A stretch of 64,000 bases of DNA, from NCBI GenBank assembly GCA_910577825.1, contig CAJTOK010000003.1, forward strand, positions 66,157 to 130,156, written 5' to 3'. Each line of letters starts with the position of its first letter. Position 1 is the first letter of the stretch. Shown here piece after piece: positions 9,509 to 17,886 of the stretch. The stretch comes from an uncultured Lachnospiraceae bacterium (GTDB lineage: Bacteria > Bacillota > Clostridia > Lachnospirales > Lachnospiraceae). The notes beneath the pieces were generated by a model. That model was given only the letters and a program-made list of their open reading frames with translations, had not been told where the DNA came from and made no database searches. The translations under genes and the position numbers were made by a program.

Positions 9509-10219
9509 ATGAAACAACAGGTTATATCAGATAAGGCAATAATAATTGTAGAAGATGAGAAGGAAATCCTTGATTTATTAAACCTCTATCTTGGGAATGA
9601 AGGTTTTAAAGTGGTTTCTTTCACATCATCAGAAGGAGTTATAGAATATATAAGTAATAATCCTGTGGATTTGGCAGTGCTTGATGTAATGCTTCCGGGG
9701 ACTGATGGTTTTACGGTTCTCCGGGAGATAAGGAAGAAGTGGTTTTTTCCTGTAATAATGCTTACTGCCAAGATAGAAGAAACAGATAAAATCCACGGGA
9801 TTACTTTAGGTGCGGATGATTATATAACAAAACCTTTCCACCCGCTTGAGGTAGTTGCAAGGATAAAAGCGCAGTTAAGGCGTGCGGGGGCTTATAACGC
9901 ATCTCTTTCTAAAGAAGAAGAATATTATAATATACGCGGGCTTGAAGTATTTCCTGACAGGCACAAAGTGGTGCTTTATGGTGAGAATATTGGACTGACC
10001 CCAATGGAATTTTCCATTGTGCTTTATCTTTGCCAGCATCTTAACCAGGCAGTTACTTCAGAGGAGTTATTTGAACAGGTATGGGGTGAAAAATATCTTG
10101 GCAATAACAATACAGTATTTGCGCATATTGCCAAAATCAGGGAGAAGCTGCATGAAAATGCAAGAAAGCCTAAATTTATTAAAACTGTATGGGGAGTAGG
10201 ATACCGCATGGAGGAATAG
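9509..10219 (+). CDS. OmpR/VanR-family response regulator
   Basis: DNA-binding response regulator of 236 residues. The receiver domain has phospho-acceptor D59 in the LDVMLPG motif and the switch lysine in TKPFHP. The winged-helix domain (about 135-236) ends in the usual GVGYRMEE. The kinase gene follows two bases after the stop. The ribosome binding site AAGGGG lies eleven bases upstream of the ATG, longer than usual. A four-codon frame, ATG CTT GGC ATA TGA (9498-9512), overlaps the start. It probably controls its own operon, including the redox genes downstream, but no target site was recognised. Confidence 0.93.
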   Translation: MKQQVISDKAIIIVEDEKEILDLLNLYLGNEGFKVVSFTSSEGVIEYISNNPVDLAVLDVMLPGTDGFTVLREIRKKWFFPVIMLTAKIEETDKIHGITLGADDYITKPFHPLEVVARIKAQLRRAGAYNASLSKEEEYYNIRGLEVFPDRHKVVLYGENIGLTPMEFSIVLYLCQHLNQAVTSEELFEQVWGEKYLGNNNTVFAHIAKIREKLHENARKPKFIKTVWGVGYRMEE

Positions 10220-10220
10220 A

Positions 10221-11336
10221 ATGGATAAAAGAGTACAATATGAAGTATCAAGGGCATTTTTAAAGCGTTTTTTATTTAATATGCTCCTTTATGTGCTTTT
10301 TGTTGTAGTAATGGCAGAAACAGGCTGGTTTTACTGCAATTCAAAAATATGGTATCCACATGAGCGTATTTATCCTTTAATACATTTCCTGCATAAGAAT
10401 TTTATGGAAGTTTTTTTATTTGCAATGTGTTCTGGTGCTGTAGTTATAGCATGTATACATTTCTTCTGGATTGCTTCAATGCTTGGCCGGGTAACACAGG
10501 AAATTGGCAGCCTGTATTCAGGCAGTACAGAAGCCGCCAAACTGCCGCCGCAGTTAAATGAAATGGAGAAACAGCTTAACTTTATTATGTCAAATGTGCG
10601 TAAAAGCAGGAAAGAGGCTGATGAGGCAGTACAGCGCAAAAATGACATGATTGTATATATGGCGCATGATTTAAAAACACCACTTACATCTGTATTAGGA
10701 TATATTACACTTGTAAAAGATGAGGACGGGCTCCCGGCGGATATACGTAAAAAGTATCTTGGTGTTGCCATGAAAAAGGCAGAGCGGCTTGAAGATTTAA
10801 TTAATGAGTTTTTTGAAGTTGCAAGGTATAATTTTACCCAGATGGCACTGGAATATTCAACAGTGAACCTTACAGTAATGATAGAACAGCTTTTATATGA
10901 ATTTAAGCCGGTTTTTAGCCAGAAAGGGCTGTTTTATACTACAGAGCTTGAACCGGATATTATGGTTTTATGTGATACCGAAAAGATAGAACGGGTATTT
11001 GATAACCTTTTCAGGAATGTTGTAAATTACAGTTATGCAAATACAGAGATAAGGGTTTCACTGGCAGACAACGGGGAGGAAGGGGTTAAATTTATTGTTG
11101 AAAACCACGGCAAAACAATACCTGAAGAAAAGATTGCCTGTATATTTGACAGGTTTTTCAGGATAGACAGTTCACGTTCAACAGAAACAGGCGGTGCAGG
11201 TCTTGGGCTTGCAATAGTGAAGGAAATAACAGGCCTGCATAACTGGACAGTAAAATGTGAAAGTGAAGAAGAAAAAATAAGATTTATAATTATTATAGGA
11301 AAAGAGCAGAGGAAAGAAGTTAATTATGCTGGTTAA
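10221..11336 (+). CDS. VanS-like sensor histidine kinase
   Basis: Membrane histidine kinase of 371 residues. Two membrane segments (about 17-33 and 62-83) enclose a short ~28-residue external loop. The HisKA box MAHDLKTPLTS has the phospho-histidine H149. The ATPase domain shows the N box (FDNLFRNVVNYS), a DRFFR F box and G boxes with GGAGLGLAIV. GGAGGAAT inside the regulator gene serves as its ribosome binding site. The downstream lipoprotein overlaps its 3' end by eleven bases, which argues for one operon. The small sensor domain suggests it senses the membrane or a partner protein rather than a soluble ligand. Confidence 0.93.
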   Translation: MDKRVQYEVSRAFLKRFLFNMLLYVLFVVVMAETGWFYCNSKIWYPHERIYPLIHFLHKNFMEVFLFAMCSGAVVIACIHFFWIASMLGRVTQEIGSLYSGSTEAAKLPPQLNEMEKQLNFIMSNVRKSRKEADEAVQRKNDMIVYMAHDLKTPLTSVLGYITLVKDEDGLPADIRKKYLGVAMKKAERLEDLINEFFEVARYNFTQMALEYSTVNLTVMIEQLLYEFKPVFSQKGLFYTTELEPDIMVLCDTEKIERVFDNLFRNVVNYSYANTEIRVSLADNGEEGVKFIVENHGKTIPEEKIACIFDRFFRIDSSRSTETGGAGLGLAIVKEITGLHNWTVKCESEEEKIRFIIIIGKEQRKEVNYAG

Positions 11337-11907
11337 AATGGTTAAAAGAAAATTTGTTAAAATGTGCAGTATATTAATGGCGGCTGCGCTTATAACAGGC
11401 TGTGGCAGTACACCTGCAGGCAGCAGTAATAGCAGCAGCACCAGCCAGGAACAGGAAACAGGAGGGCTGCCAGATAAAATGCCTTCATTTACAACTAAAG
11501 ACTTAGAAGGCAATACAATAACAGACAGTATTTTTAAAGAAAAAGACTTAACAGTAGTAAATATATGGGGCACTTTCTGCGGCCCTTGCATTGGTGAGAT
11601 GCCAGAGCTTGCGGAGTGGTCAGAAGAAATGCCAGAAAATGTACAGCTTATAGGGCTTGTATGTGATATTGAAGGTGAAGATGACAGCAGGCGTAAAGAC
11701 CTTGCAGCAGGGATTATGGAAGAAGCTGGGGCGGATTTTACCAATATAATTCCTGGCAAAAGTTTTAACAGCCTGCTTGAATGGATAACAGGAGTGCCAA
11801 CAACTATTTTTGTAGACAAAGAAGGAAATATTACAGGAGAGCCGGTAATTGGTGCTGATGTAAATGCTTATAAAAAGTTTGTAAAGGGTTATATTAATGG
11901 AAAGTAA
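11326..11907 (+). CDS. TlpA-like thioredoxin-fold lipoprotein
   Basis: Extracytoplasmic thiol-disulfide oxidoreductase of 193 residues. A lipoprotein signal peptide ends in LITGC with the lipidated Cys26, followed by a Ser-rich linker. The thioredoxin-like domain has the redox motif CGPC (C85, C88) in a WGTFCGPC context and a cis-proline loop (GVPTTIFVD). It overlaps the kinase gene upstream and the tiny CXXC gene downstream, so translation is likely coupled. With the next two genes it forms a module that probably moves reducing equivalents to thiols outside the membrane; this is inference from gene content. Confidence 0.92.
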   Translation: MLVKMVKRKFVKMCSILMAAALITGCGSTPAGSSNSSSTSQEQETGGLPDKMPSFTTKDLEGNTITDSIFKEKDLTVVNIWGTFCGPCIGEMPELAEWSEEMPENVQLIGLVCDIEGEDDSRRKDLAAGIMEEAGADFTNIIPGKSFNSLLEWITGVPTTIFVDKEGNITGEPVIGADVNAYKKFVKGYINGK

Positions 11908-12043
11908 GAGAAGAAATATGGAAAGGGCAGTGGTTTTAATAATTGCCTGTGCATTTATAATATATGGCATAACAAGAAATGAAACGGCAGTTGTATTAAA
12001 TAAAGCAGTAAATATATGCCTTGAATGTATAGGAATTGGGTGA
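11897..12043 (+). CDS. CD1871A-type CXXC small membrane protein (48 aa)
   Basis: A 48-residue protein. Charged residues 1-10 are followed by a hydrophobic segment (about 11-24), then a short linker and the C-terminal CLECIGIG with the CXXC pair C41/C44. The shape and the C-terminal CXXCIGIG match the small clostridial proteins annotated as CD1871A family. The start overlaps the TlpA-like gene by eleven bases and the 4Fe-4S gene begins five bases after the stop, so it is locked between the two redox genes. Predicted topology puts the CXXC outside or at the membrane face, where it could exchange disulfides with the TlpA-like protein. Confidence 0.8.
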   Translation: MESKRRNMERAVVLIIACAFIIYGITRNETAVVLNKAVNICLECIGIG

Positions 12044-12048
12044 CTGCC

Positions 12049-12924
12049 ATGGGTTTAAAACAAGCTATAAAGAGAAAAATATTCCAGGCTGCTGCCTTTG
12101 GGTTTTCCAATGCACATATAATGAACTTTAAAGGAGGCAGGATTTACCAGGGCAAATGGAAAAATTTCTGCAATCCGGGGCTTAACTGTTATTCCTGTCC
12201 TGCGGCAAGCCTTTCATGCCCTATAGGTGCGCTGCAGGCAGTAAATGGTTCAATGGAGTTTAATGCCAGTTTCTATGTAACAGGACTTCTGCTTGCTTTT
12301 GGTGTGCTTTTTGGCAGGGGGATATGTGGCTGGTTCTGCCCGTTTGGGCTTTTGCAGGAACTATTATATAAAATCCCTGTTCCAAAGTTTAAGCTTAAAA
12401 AATGCTTTCTATATATAAAATATATAATACTTGTAGTATTTGTGCTTGTGCTTCCTGTAGCCGTTACAAACTTTATGGGAATGGGAAAACCTGCCTTCTG
12501 CCAGTTTATCTGCCCTGCCGGCACACTTGGGGGCGGAATCCCGCTTATTGCCACACACCCGGAACTGCGCCAGGCAATAGGAAAGCTTTTTTCACTGAAA
12601 ATATTTATATTAATTGCAACAATTACCGGCTGTATATTTATATACCGTTTCTTTTGTAAAGCAATATGCCCGCTTGGCGCAATCTATGGCATAATGAATA
12701 AGATTAGCATATACCACCTGGAAACAGACCAGCATAAATGTATAAACTGTGGCAAATGCAAAAAAATCTGTAAAATGGAAGTAAACCCTGTAGAAAAACC
12801 AGACTCCGCAGAATGTATACGGTGCGGGGAATGTGTACAGGCATGTCCGCAAAAAGCACTTTATCTGGGATTTAAAACATATAATAAAAAAGAAGCAGTA
12901 ACAGATAAAAACATAAATAAATAA
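12049..12924 (+). CDS. NapH/YccM-like 4Fe-4S membrane protein
   Basis: Polytopic electron-transfer protein of 291 residues. Cys-Pro motifs beside membrane segments (CYSCPAASLSCPIGAL, GWFCPFG, FICPAGTLGG, ICPLGA) are the hallmark of the NapH/CcoG/NosR membrane ferredoxin family. The C-terminal domain has two 4Fe-4S binding motifs, CINCGKCKKIC and CIRCGECVQACP. An in-frame ATG eight codons upstream lacks a ribosome binding site, while this ATG has AGGAATTGGG at a suitable distance. As the last gene of the operon it may feed electrons from cytoplasmic ferredoxin across the membrane to the CXXC partners. That role is inferred. Confidence 0.88.
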   Translation: MGLKQAIKRKIFQAAAFGFSNAHIMNFKGGRIYQGKWKNFCNPGLNCYSCPAASLSCPIGALQAVNGSMEFNASFYVTGLLLAFGVLFGRGICGWFCPFGLLQELLYKIPVPKFKLKKCFLYIKYIILVVFVLVLPVAVTNFMGMGKPAFCQFICPAGTLGGGIPLIATHPELRQAIGKLFSLKIFILIATITGCIFIYRFFCKAICPLGAIYGIMNKISIYHLETDQHKCINCGKCKKICKMEVNPVEKPDSAECIRCGECVQACPQKALYLGFKTYNKKEAVTDKNINK

Positions 12925-12925
12925 T

Positions 12926-12963
12926 AAAAAAACCTGTGGCTTATATATTGTTAAAGCCACAGG
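12926..12963 (-). terminator. Terminator between converging genes
   Basis: CCTGTGGCTT (12933-12942) and AAGCCACAGG (12954-12963) are perfect complements. On the minus strand the stem is followed by a T-run (A-run 12926-12932 on plus), so it best serves the minus-strand Uma2 remnant, though the hairpin also follows the 4Fe-4S gene. Confidence 0.75.
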
Positions 12964-12970
12964 CATAGCA

Positions 12971-13388
12971 TTAAATATCAATTACAGAAAAATCTATTTC
13001 TAAATCTTCATATATCCCAGCCTTTACAGTATCAGAAAATGAATACTCATCCATAGAGCCATTTTCAAAATTATATACAAAAATCCTGTTCTTAGGGTAA
13101 TCCACAATCCAGTATTCACGCACGCCAGAACCCTGGTATTTTAACATAATTCTTGTTATCTGCATTTAAAAATACAGCAAACGGTGCAGGATATACTTTA
13201 CATATGCCATTCTTTCCATCAATATAATTTCCTATTATCCTGTCTAAAAAATGTACTATCTCCTGGTGGAGCCTGTCTGGTGCCGCCATCATATACATCT
13301 GCCCGTCAACCAGCTCAGCCCTTTCTCCTTCAGGCAATTCATAAATATCTTCAATAGTATAACCTGCATATTTTTGTGCCAATGCCAT
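12971..13388 (-). pseudogene. Uma2-family endonuclease, internal deletion and frame change
   Basis: The N-terminal part (from 13388) reads like Uma2/DUF820, with IEDIYELPEGERAELVDGQMY and PAPFAVFLNADN, then loses frame and stops. The C-terminal part (GVREYWIVDYP to the end at 12971) continues in another frame. Compared with the intact paralogue at 52173-52721, about 40-45 codons are missing between NADNK and GVREYW. The lost part includes the PDISV...DWIIEI stretch that carries the PD-(D/E)XK catalytic residues, so no active nuclease can be made. A ribosome binding site (GGTGG) still precedes the start. The gene lies just downstream of the C39-peptidase gene on the same strand. Confidence 0.85.
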
Positions 13389-13435
13389 AAAACCACCACT
13401 TTTTTTCCTTATTATATATAATTATCCTTATTGTA

Positions 13436-14335
13436 TCAAAAAGAATATCCCCATAAATTACGCACCTGCGGCATTATTTTATCAATGCTCCATGTTTTGC
13501 TGCTGTTTTCTTTACTGTTAGGGTCATTTACAATTACATTGCCATTTCCATCTGTACCTGTAAGGACTATAAAATGCCCGGTTGTTGTAAAATCACCTGG
13601 CCCCATGCTGCATATTACAGGATTTCCAGAACTTAATTCCGCAAGTATGCTGTCCCTTTCAAAGACCACTTCATGGTAAACAAGGCCAATCATGCTGGCA
13701 CCATAAGTCATTAAATCCCATGAAGAACCAGAACCTTTAACATAGAAACCATTATTTTCCGCCATTTTTGCAACTTTATAAGGATTCCATTTTACCCTGC
13801 CAGAAAGCCCGCATTGTACCATGGAAAGGCATGTTGGCCCGCACCCTGTAACAGCTATAAAATCACCGCCATATTTTTTATATCCCCATCTCTGGTCCCA
13901 TTGCAGGAAAAGAGGAATACTGCCCTTTTTAACATCTTTCTTAATATCAATTTTTATTTTTTTATCTTTTAATTCCTTATAACCCAGTACAAAATCTTTT
14001 GTTTCCGGATGTTTTTCAAAAAGCGTAACCAGGCTTTCAGGATAATTTTCTTCTTTAAGCTGCTTTATTAAATCATTTTTTTCACTGGCAGGAACACTTT
14101 CTGAAGTGTAATTTCCTGTATTATCCCTGCTGTTAATTAAATCAAAAATAACATTTGAAAAAAATTTAGAAATAATAATGCACATAAGTATAAAAAGACA
14201 TAGTACAAAAAAACGTATGACTCCGCGGAATTTCTTCTTTTTCTTTCTTTTATCCCGGTTGTTCCTTACAGGCGGCATAGTATTATTCTTATTATAAGAA
14301 ATTAAAATATCATTATTGGTAATGCTGTTGTCCAT
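13436..14335 (-). CDS. Membrane-anchored C39-family cysteine peptidase
   Basis: Protein of 299 residues with a Lys/Arg-rich cytoplasmic N-terminus (27-38), one membrane segment (about 39-60), a charged linker, and a papain-like C39_2 domain (about 138-299). The catalytic Cys165 lies in GCGPTCLSM. The histidine is in TTGHFIVLTG and the Asn/Asp in VNDPNS. The topology places the peptidase outside the cell. No ABC transporter with a peptidase domain is beside it, so it is not an obvious bacteriocin processor. The substrate is unknown. A TG-extended -10 (revcomp of 14391-14396) may drive it. Confidence 0.88.
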   Translation of the reverse strand: MDNSITNNDILISYNKNNTMPPVRNNRDKRKKKKKFRGVIRFFVLCLFILMCIIISKFFSNVIFDLINSRDNTGNYTSESVPASEKNDLIKQLKEENYPESLVTLFEKHPETKDFVLGYKELKDKKIKIDIKKDVKKGSIPLFLQWDQRWGYKKYGGDFIAVTGCGPTCLSMVQCGLSGRVKWNPYKVAKMAENNGFYVKGSGSSWDLMTYGASMIGLVYHEVVFERDSILAELSSGNPVICSMGPGDFTTTGHFIVLTGTDGNGNVIVNDPNSKENSSKTWSIDKIMPQVRNLWGYSF

Positions 14336-14503
14336 AATCCGTACCTTCCTTTACTATTATTCTTGTCATGCAGTTATGTTCTATACGCATATTCTACCAG
14401 ATAATAGAGAAGTATCTTTCAAGATAGTCTTATAAAAAACTTATCATTTTCTTAAAATTTATAAGCTTTTTAATTTGGACAGCAATTTACCATTTATCTT
14501 CAA

Positions 14504-16597
14504 TCAGGCATTATCCAGCGCCTTGTTTAGTTCTTCTGTACCTGGAAGTACAAACCTTCCGTTTTCAATTATTTTGACAGAGTCCCCTTCTGCCGTATGG
14601 ACTATGATATCCCCAAGCTCATTATAAGGGATTGTAATATCTGTATGGCAGTTAAAGTAAGCGTGGTTTGCATCTGTTTTCCGTAGTTTTGAGAAATCAT
14701 TCTCTTTACATTTCATTTCCTTGCCGTCAGGGTTATATGTGCGCATGTCCTCTTCATGTGAGAAACATGTGTCACCTATTGCAAAATGTGGGCCAGTTTT
14801 TTCTTTTATAAGGATTGGCAGTTTATCTGATATATTATACTTCTGCCCCATCTGGTAAGCTGTAGTATTTGTGCCTATTGCAAATTCACCCATTGGAAGT
14901 GTTTTGTGCTGGTACAGCAGGTTTTCATGTATATATCTTTTATTTTCCTCTTTTGTATCAAAATTACTGCATGAGTAATCTGTAATTACCCCGTCTTTAA
15001 AAGTTAATTTTAAATCATTATATATAAGACCTTCCAGATAAATTGATGTTGAATGTAAAAGCCCGTTTGTACCTTTTAACTGCGGGGAGGTAAACACTTC
15101 GCCAAGAGGTATATTTACATCATCAAGGCAGTTTTCAAATTTTGTTTCTTTAGCAGGGTTATTTACAGGTGGTAAGGCAACTGTTATATTGGTAATGTTT
15201 TTGCCACGCCCTGTTATTGTTATATAATCCCCGGTATCAAGTGCATTAATAAGGCATGTCTGGATTTTTTCATACAGGGAAGAATTTAATGTATTTACTT
15301 TTATTGTTGCATCAAATATTTCTTTATAGTTTTTCCCAATTTCAGGTACAGGGTAAGCAATTATTGTAAAACTTGTTGTATCCCCTGGTATAAATTCATT
15401 GTTAAGCAGTGAAGCAGCAGCCATATAATTTGTACGCTGCTCCTGCTGTTTTTCATTATAGCGTGGTGCTTCTTTTTTATCTGCTGCAGTGAAGTCTTTC
15501 ATGCCGAATGTTTCCATAACAGCAATGCCAGAGTATAATAAAGCCTTTTCCCTCATATCTTCAAAAGCTTTACGTTGTGCGCTTATGCGGCGGCCTGCAA
15601 ATGCTTTGTCAAATATTATGGATTCGTCCATACGGTGGTCATAGCTATACTGCCTGTTTGCACCACTGCCATAACAGCCGTTTTTACTGCCGGACGCACG
15701 GTATATAAGGCTGTAATCTGCCATATATATACAGGACTGCAGTCCCATTTCATTAAACTGGTGTACTGCTTCCTTTACAATTCTTTCAAAACCTAAGGCA
15801 TAGCGTATATTTACAGTTTTCTTCTTTGAAAGGCCAATGCGGTATGCCTCAAACCCTTTTTTGTACCCTTCTGTAAATGTTGCCGCCATATCTTTTATTT
15901 TCCCTTCTGGCAGTGTGCTTAAATACTTAGAAGTCCCAAGTTCATTACTGGAAATATATTCCCCAAAAAGATATAAATAAGACGGGTCTGAAAGGTCTTT
16001 CTGCATAATTATATCTTTTACAGGTGACATTTCTGGTTCTAAAAGCAGGCACATTCTGTTAGCTGCCATAATATCTGCATAGTCAAAGAAATAATAATAT
16101 ATTGCATCACGTACTTCATTTATGGCAGAAGGATTGTCCTCAAGGATATTGTAAACCTGTATATAAAGTTCAAGTGATGATGCCAGGTAAAACAGGCGTC
16201 CTTCAAATGCGTGTATAATATTTCCACGGAGTTCCGTATACAGTACGCACAGAAGTGTGCCAAGCCCGCTGCCAAGTTTTTCTGCTGCAAAGCATGGATT
16301 TGCATAACTGTTCTGGTAATTATCCTCTTCAATATCTTTATACAGTGACTGGTTAAGGTTTTCAAGCCCTGTAATATCCATCTGTACCAGCCTGCCAGAG
16401 CTTGCAAGGCCGTAAACCTCACAGGTTTTTATAAGAAAAGCAGATGTCTGGTTAAAATATGCAGCAATTTCTACAGGAAGGCATGGACTGGCTTCTGGTG
16501 CGGTTTCGCTGTTTACCAGTTTAATTCTTTCTGAAGCAAGGCTGTACCTTTCAGTATATATTTTGTTTTCATTAATTATATATTGGCTGTTTGTCAT
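14504..16597 (-). CDS. M29-family aminopeptidase, long form
   Basis: Metallo-aminopeptidase of 697 residues. The C-terminal ~380 residues match the M29 (thermophilic aminopeptidase) family: GEVFTSPQL and EFAIGTNTTAY supply metal-binding glutamates, and GPHFAIG and NCHTDITI supply the histidine and aspartate ligands. The N-terminal ~310 residues are an all-helical extension without a clear family. Classical M29 enzymes are near 410 residues, so this is a two-domain form. There is no signal peptide, so cytoplasmic peptide turnover is expected. The glycosyltransferase gene upstream ends eleven bases before its start on the same strand, so they are probably cotranscribed. Confidence 0.88.
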   Translation of the reverse strand: MTNSQYIINENKIYTERYSLASERIKLVNSETAPEASPCLPVEIAAYFNQTSAFLIKTCEVYGLASSGRLVQMDITGLENLNQSLYKDIEEDNYQNSYANPCFAAEKLGSGLGTLLCVLYTELRGNIIHAFEGRLFYLASSLELYIQVYNILEDNPSAINEVRDAIYYYFFDYADIMAANRMCLLLEPEMSPVKDIIMQKDLSDPSYLYLFGEYISSNELGTSKYLSTLPEGKIKDMAATFTEGYKKGFEAYRIGLSKKKTVNIRYALGFERIVKEAVHQFNEMGLQSCIYMADYSLIYRASGSKNGCYGSGANRQYSYDHRMDESIIFDKAFAGRRISAQRKAFEDMREKALLYSGIAVMETFGMKDFTAADKKEAPRYNEKQQEQRTNYMAAASLLNNEFIPGDTTSFTIIAYPVPEIGKNYKEIFDATIKVNTLNSSLYEKIQTCLINALDTGDYITITGRGKNITNITVALPPVNNPAKETKFENCLDDVNIPLGEVFTSPQLKGTNGLLHSTSIYLEGLIYNDLKLTFKDGVITDYSCSNFDTKEENKRYIHENLLYQHKTLPMGEFAIGTNTTAYQMGQKYNISDKLPILIKEKTGPHFAIGDTCFSHEEDMRTYNPDGKEMKCKENDFSKLRKTDANHAYFNCHTDITIPYNELGDIIVHTAEGDSVKIIENGRFVLPGTEELNKALDNA

Positions 16598-16608
16598 TTT
16601 AATCCCCT

Positions 16609-17790
16609 TTACAGTTCTTTTGAAATTATTTTTAGAAGAGTTTCTATTCTTTTCTGGCAGGTATGCCCTGCCTGGACTTTATTATATGCGTTCCGGGCAA
16701 TTTTACACCGCAGGCTGTCATGTGAGAGGTAAAACCCTGTCTTATCTTCCAGCTCTTCTATATCTTCAAATATAACAATATCTTCTCCAGGTGTAAAGTA
16801 ATCCATAAGCTCAATACGCAGGTCTGTAACCAGAAAACCGCCACATCCCAGTATATCCCATACACGCAGAGGAATGCCGGTTTTAATATTTGGTATCGTC
16901 ATATTCAGGTTTATAAGGCTTTTTGCAAAAATAACAGGCATTTCTTTGTAGTAATCTGCCTTTCCATGGCGTTTTACAAGCAAAAGCCCGTCAGCATTGC
17001 TTCCGGTAAAAAGATGCAGAAAACACTGGCGGTTATTAAAAAGGTTTTTATTAAGGTAAACAGAAAGCCTGTTAAGGCAGAGGTTACGCTGCATTGATGC
17101 TGCCTTAAAACCAAGTACAGTTGTTGAAAAAAGTGTGCGTATATCTGCAAATGAATCTGGCGACTGCCTGTAGTCTGTTATTTCCTCAATCTGCCGGCAT
17201 ATGCCAGGGGTGAGAAGCTTCTCAATAATATTTCCGCCTGATACCTGCAGCTGTGCATAAAGTGCCCCGTCAAAATACCCGCATAGATAATCAGGCAGCC
17301 TGGAAGAAATATTGTCAAAAGAATTTTTCTCATAAAGGCTTCCTATAAAAGATACATCATAAACAGAAGGGTTTTTGTGTGTTAAAACATCTTTAAAATT
17401 ACCTGCAGCAAGGGGCAGGTGGTAAATATGTTTTACACCAAGGTTTTTAAATTCTTCATAATTGGAACGGTCAAATGTAAATATAAAATTAGTATCATAA
17501 AATACAGCATTGTTATACATTGCAAGAAGAGGGCTGTCACAGTTCCAGCATACATATGGCGTCTTTGTTCCATTGCAGGCATTAGCAAGCACAGGAAAAA
17601 AATTAATAGAAAATAAAAAACCATAACTGCCTGTTTTGAGCATGTCTGCAACTGCATATGTAAATTCTTCATCTTCTTCAATATTACATGGCTGTAAAGT
17701 TAAAAATGTTATGCTGCATCCATTTTCTTCAAGCGCTTTTACAGTATCTTTCTGGTTATAACAATTCCACTGGTATACTAATACTTTCAT
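16609..17790 (-). CDS. DUF3880/CgeB-like glycosyltransferase
   Basis: Protein of 393 residues related to spore-maturation protein CgeB and DUF3880 glycosyltransferases. The N-terminal Rossmann half begins MKVLVYQWNC and includes INFFPVLANAC and TPYVCWNCDSP. The second half carries GIPLRVWDILGCGGFLVTD, the acceptor/nucleotide-sugar region typical of GT4-like C-terminal domains. Such enzymes glycosylate the spore surface or flagellin. Here the neighbours are a peptidase (downstream) and a divergent chemoreceptor, so the target cannot be named. Intergenic DNA to the chemoreceptor is only 96 bases and must hold both promoters. Confidence 0.85.
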   Translation of the reverse strand: MKVLVYQWNCYNQKDTVKALEENGCSITFLTLQPCNIEEDEEFTYAVADMLKTGSYGFLFSINFFPVLANACNGTKTPYVCWNCDSPLLAMYNNAVFYDTNFIFTFDRSNYEEFKNLGVKHIYHLPLAAGNFKDVLTHKNPSVYDVSFIGSLYEKNSFDNISSRLPDYLCGYFDGALYAQLQVSGGNIIEKLLTPGICRQIEEITDYRQSPDSFADIRTLFSTTVLGFKAASMQRNLCLNRLSVYLNKNLFNNRQCFLHLFTGSNADGLLLVKRHGKADYYKEMPVIFAKSLINLNMTIPNIKTGIPLRVWDILGCGGFLVTDLRIELMDYFTPGEDIVIFEDIEELEDKTGFYLSHDSLRCKIARNAYNKVQAGHTCQKRIETLLKIISKEL

Positions 17791-17886
17791 AAATGTTAAT
17801 CCTTGCTGTTTTTGTTTTTTTATGATACCATTATAACATAATATACAAAAAAATCTATATTAGTTTTAAAGGAGGAGCATTTAAGA

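Noticed and set aside
13436..14335. Bacteriocin leader peptidase role for the C39 protein
   Set aside because: There is no fused or adjacent ABC exporter and no small double-glycine peptide gene nearby.
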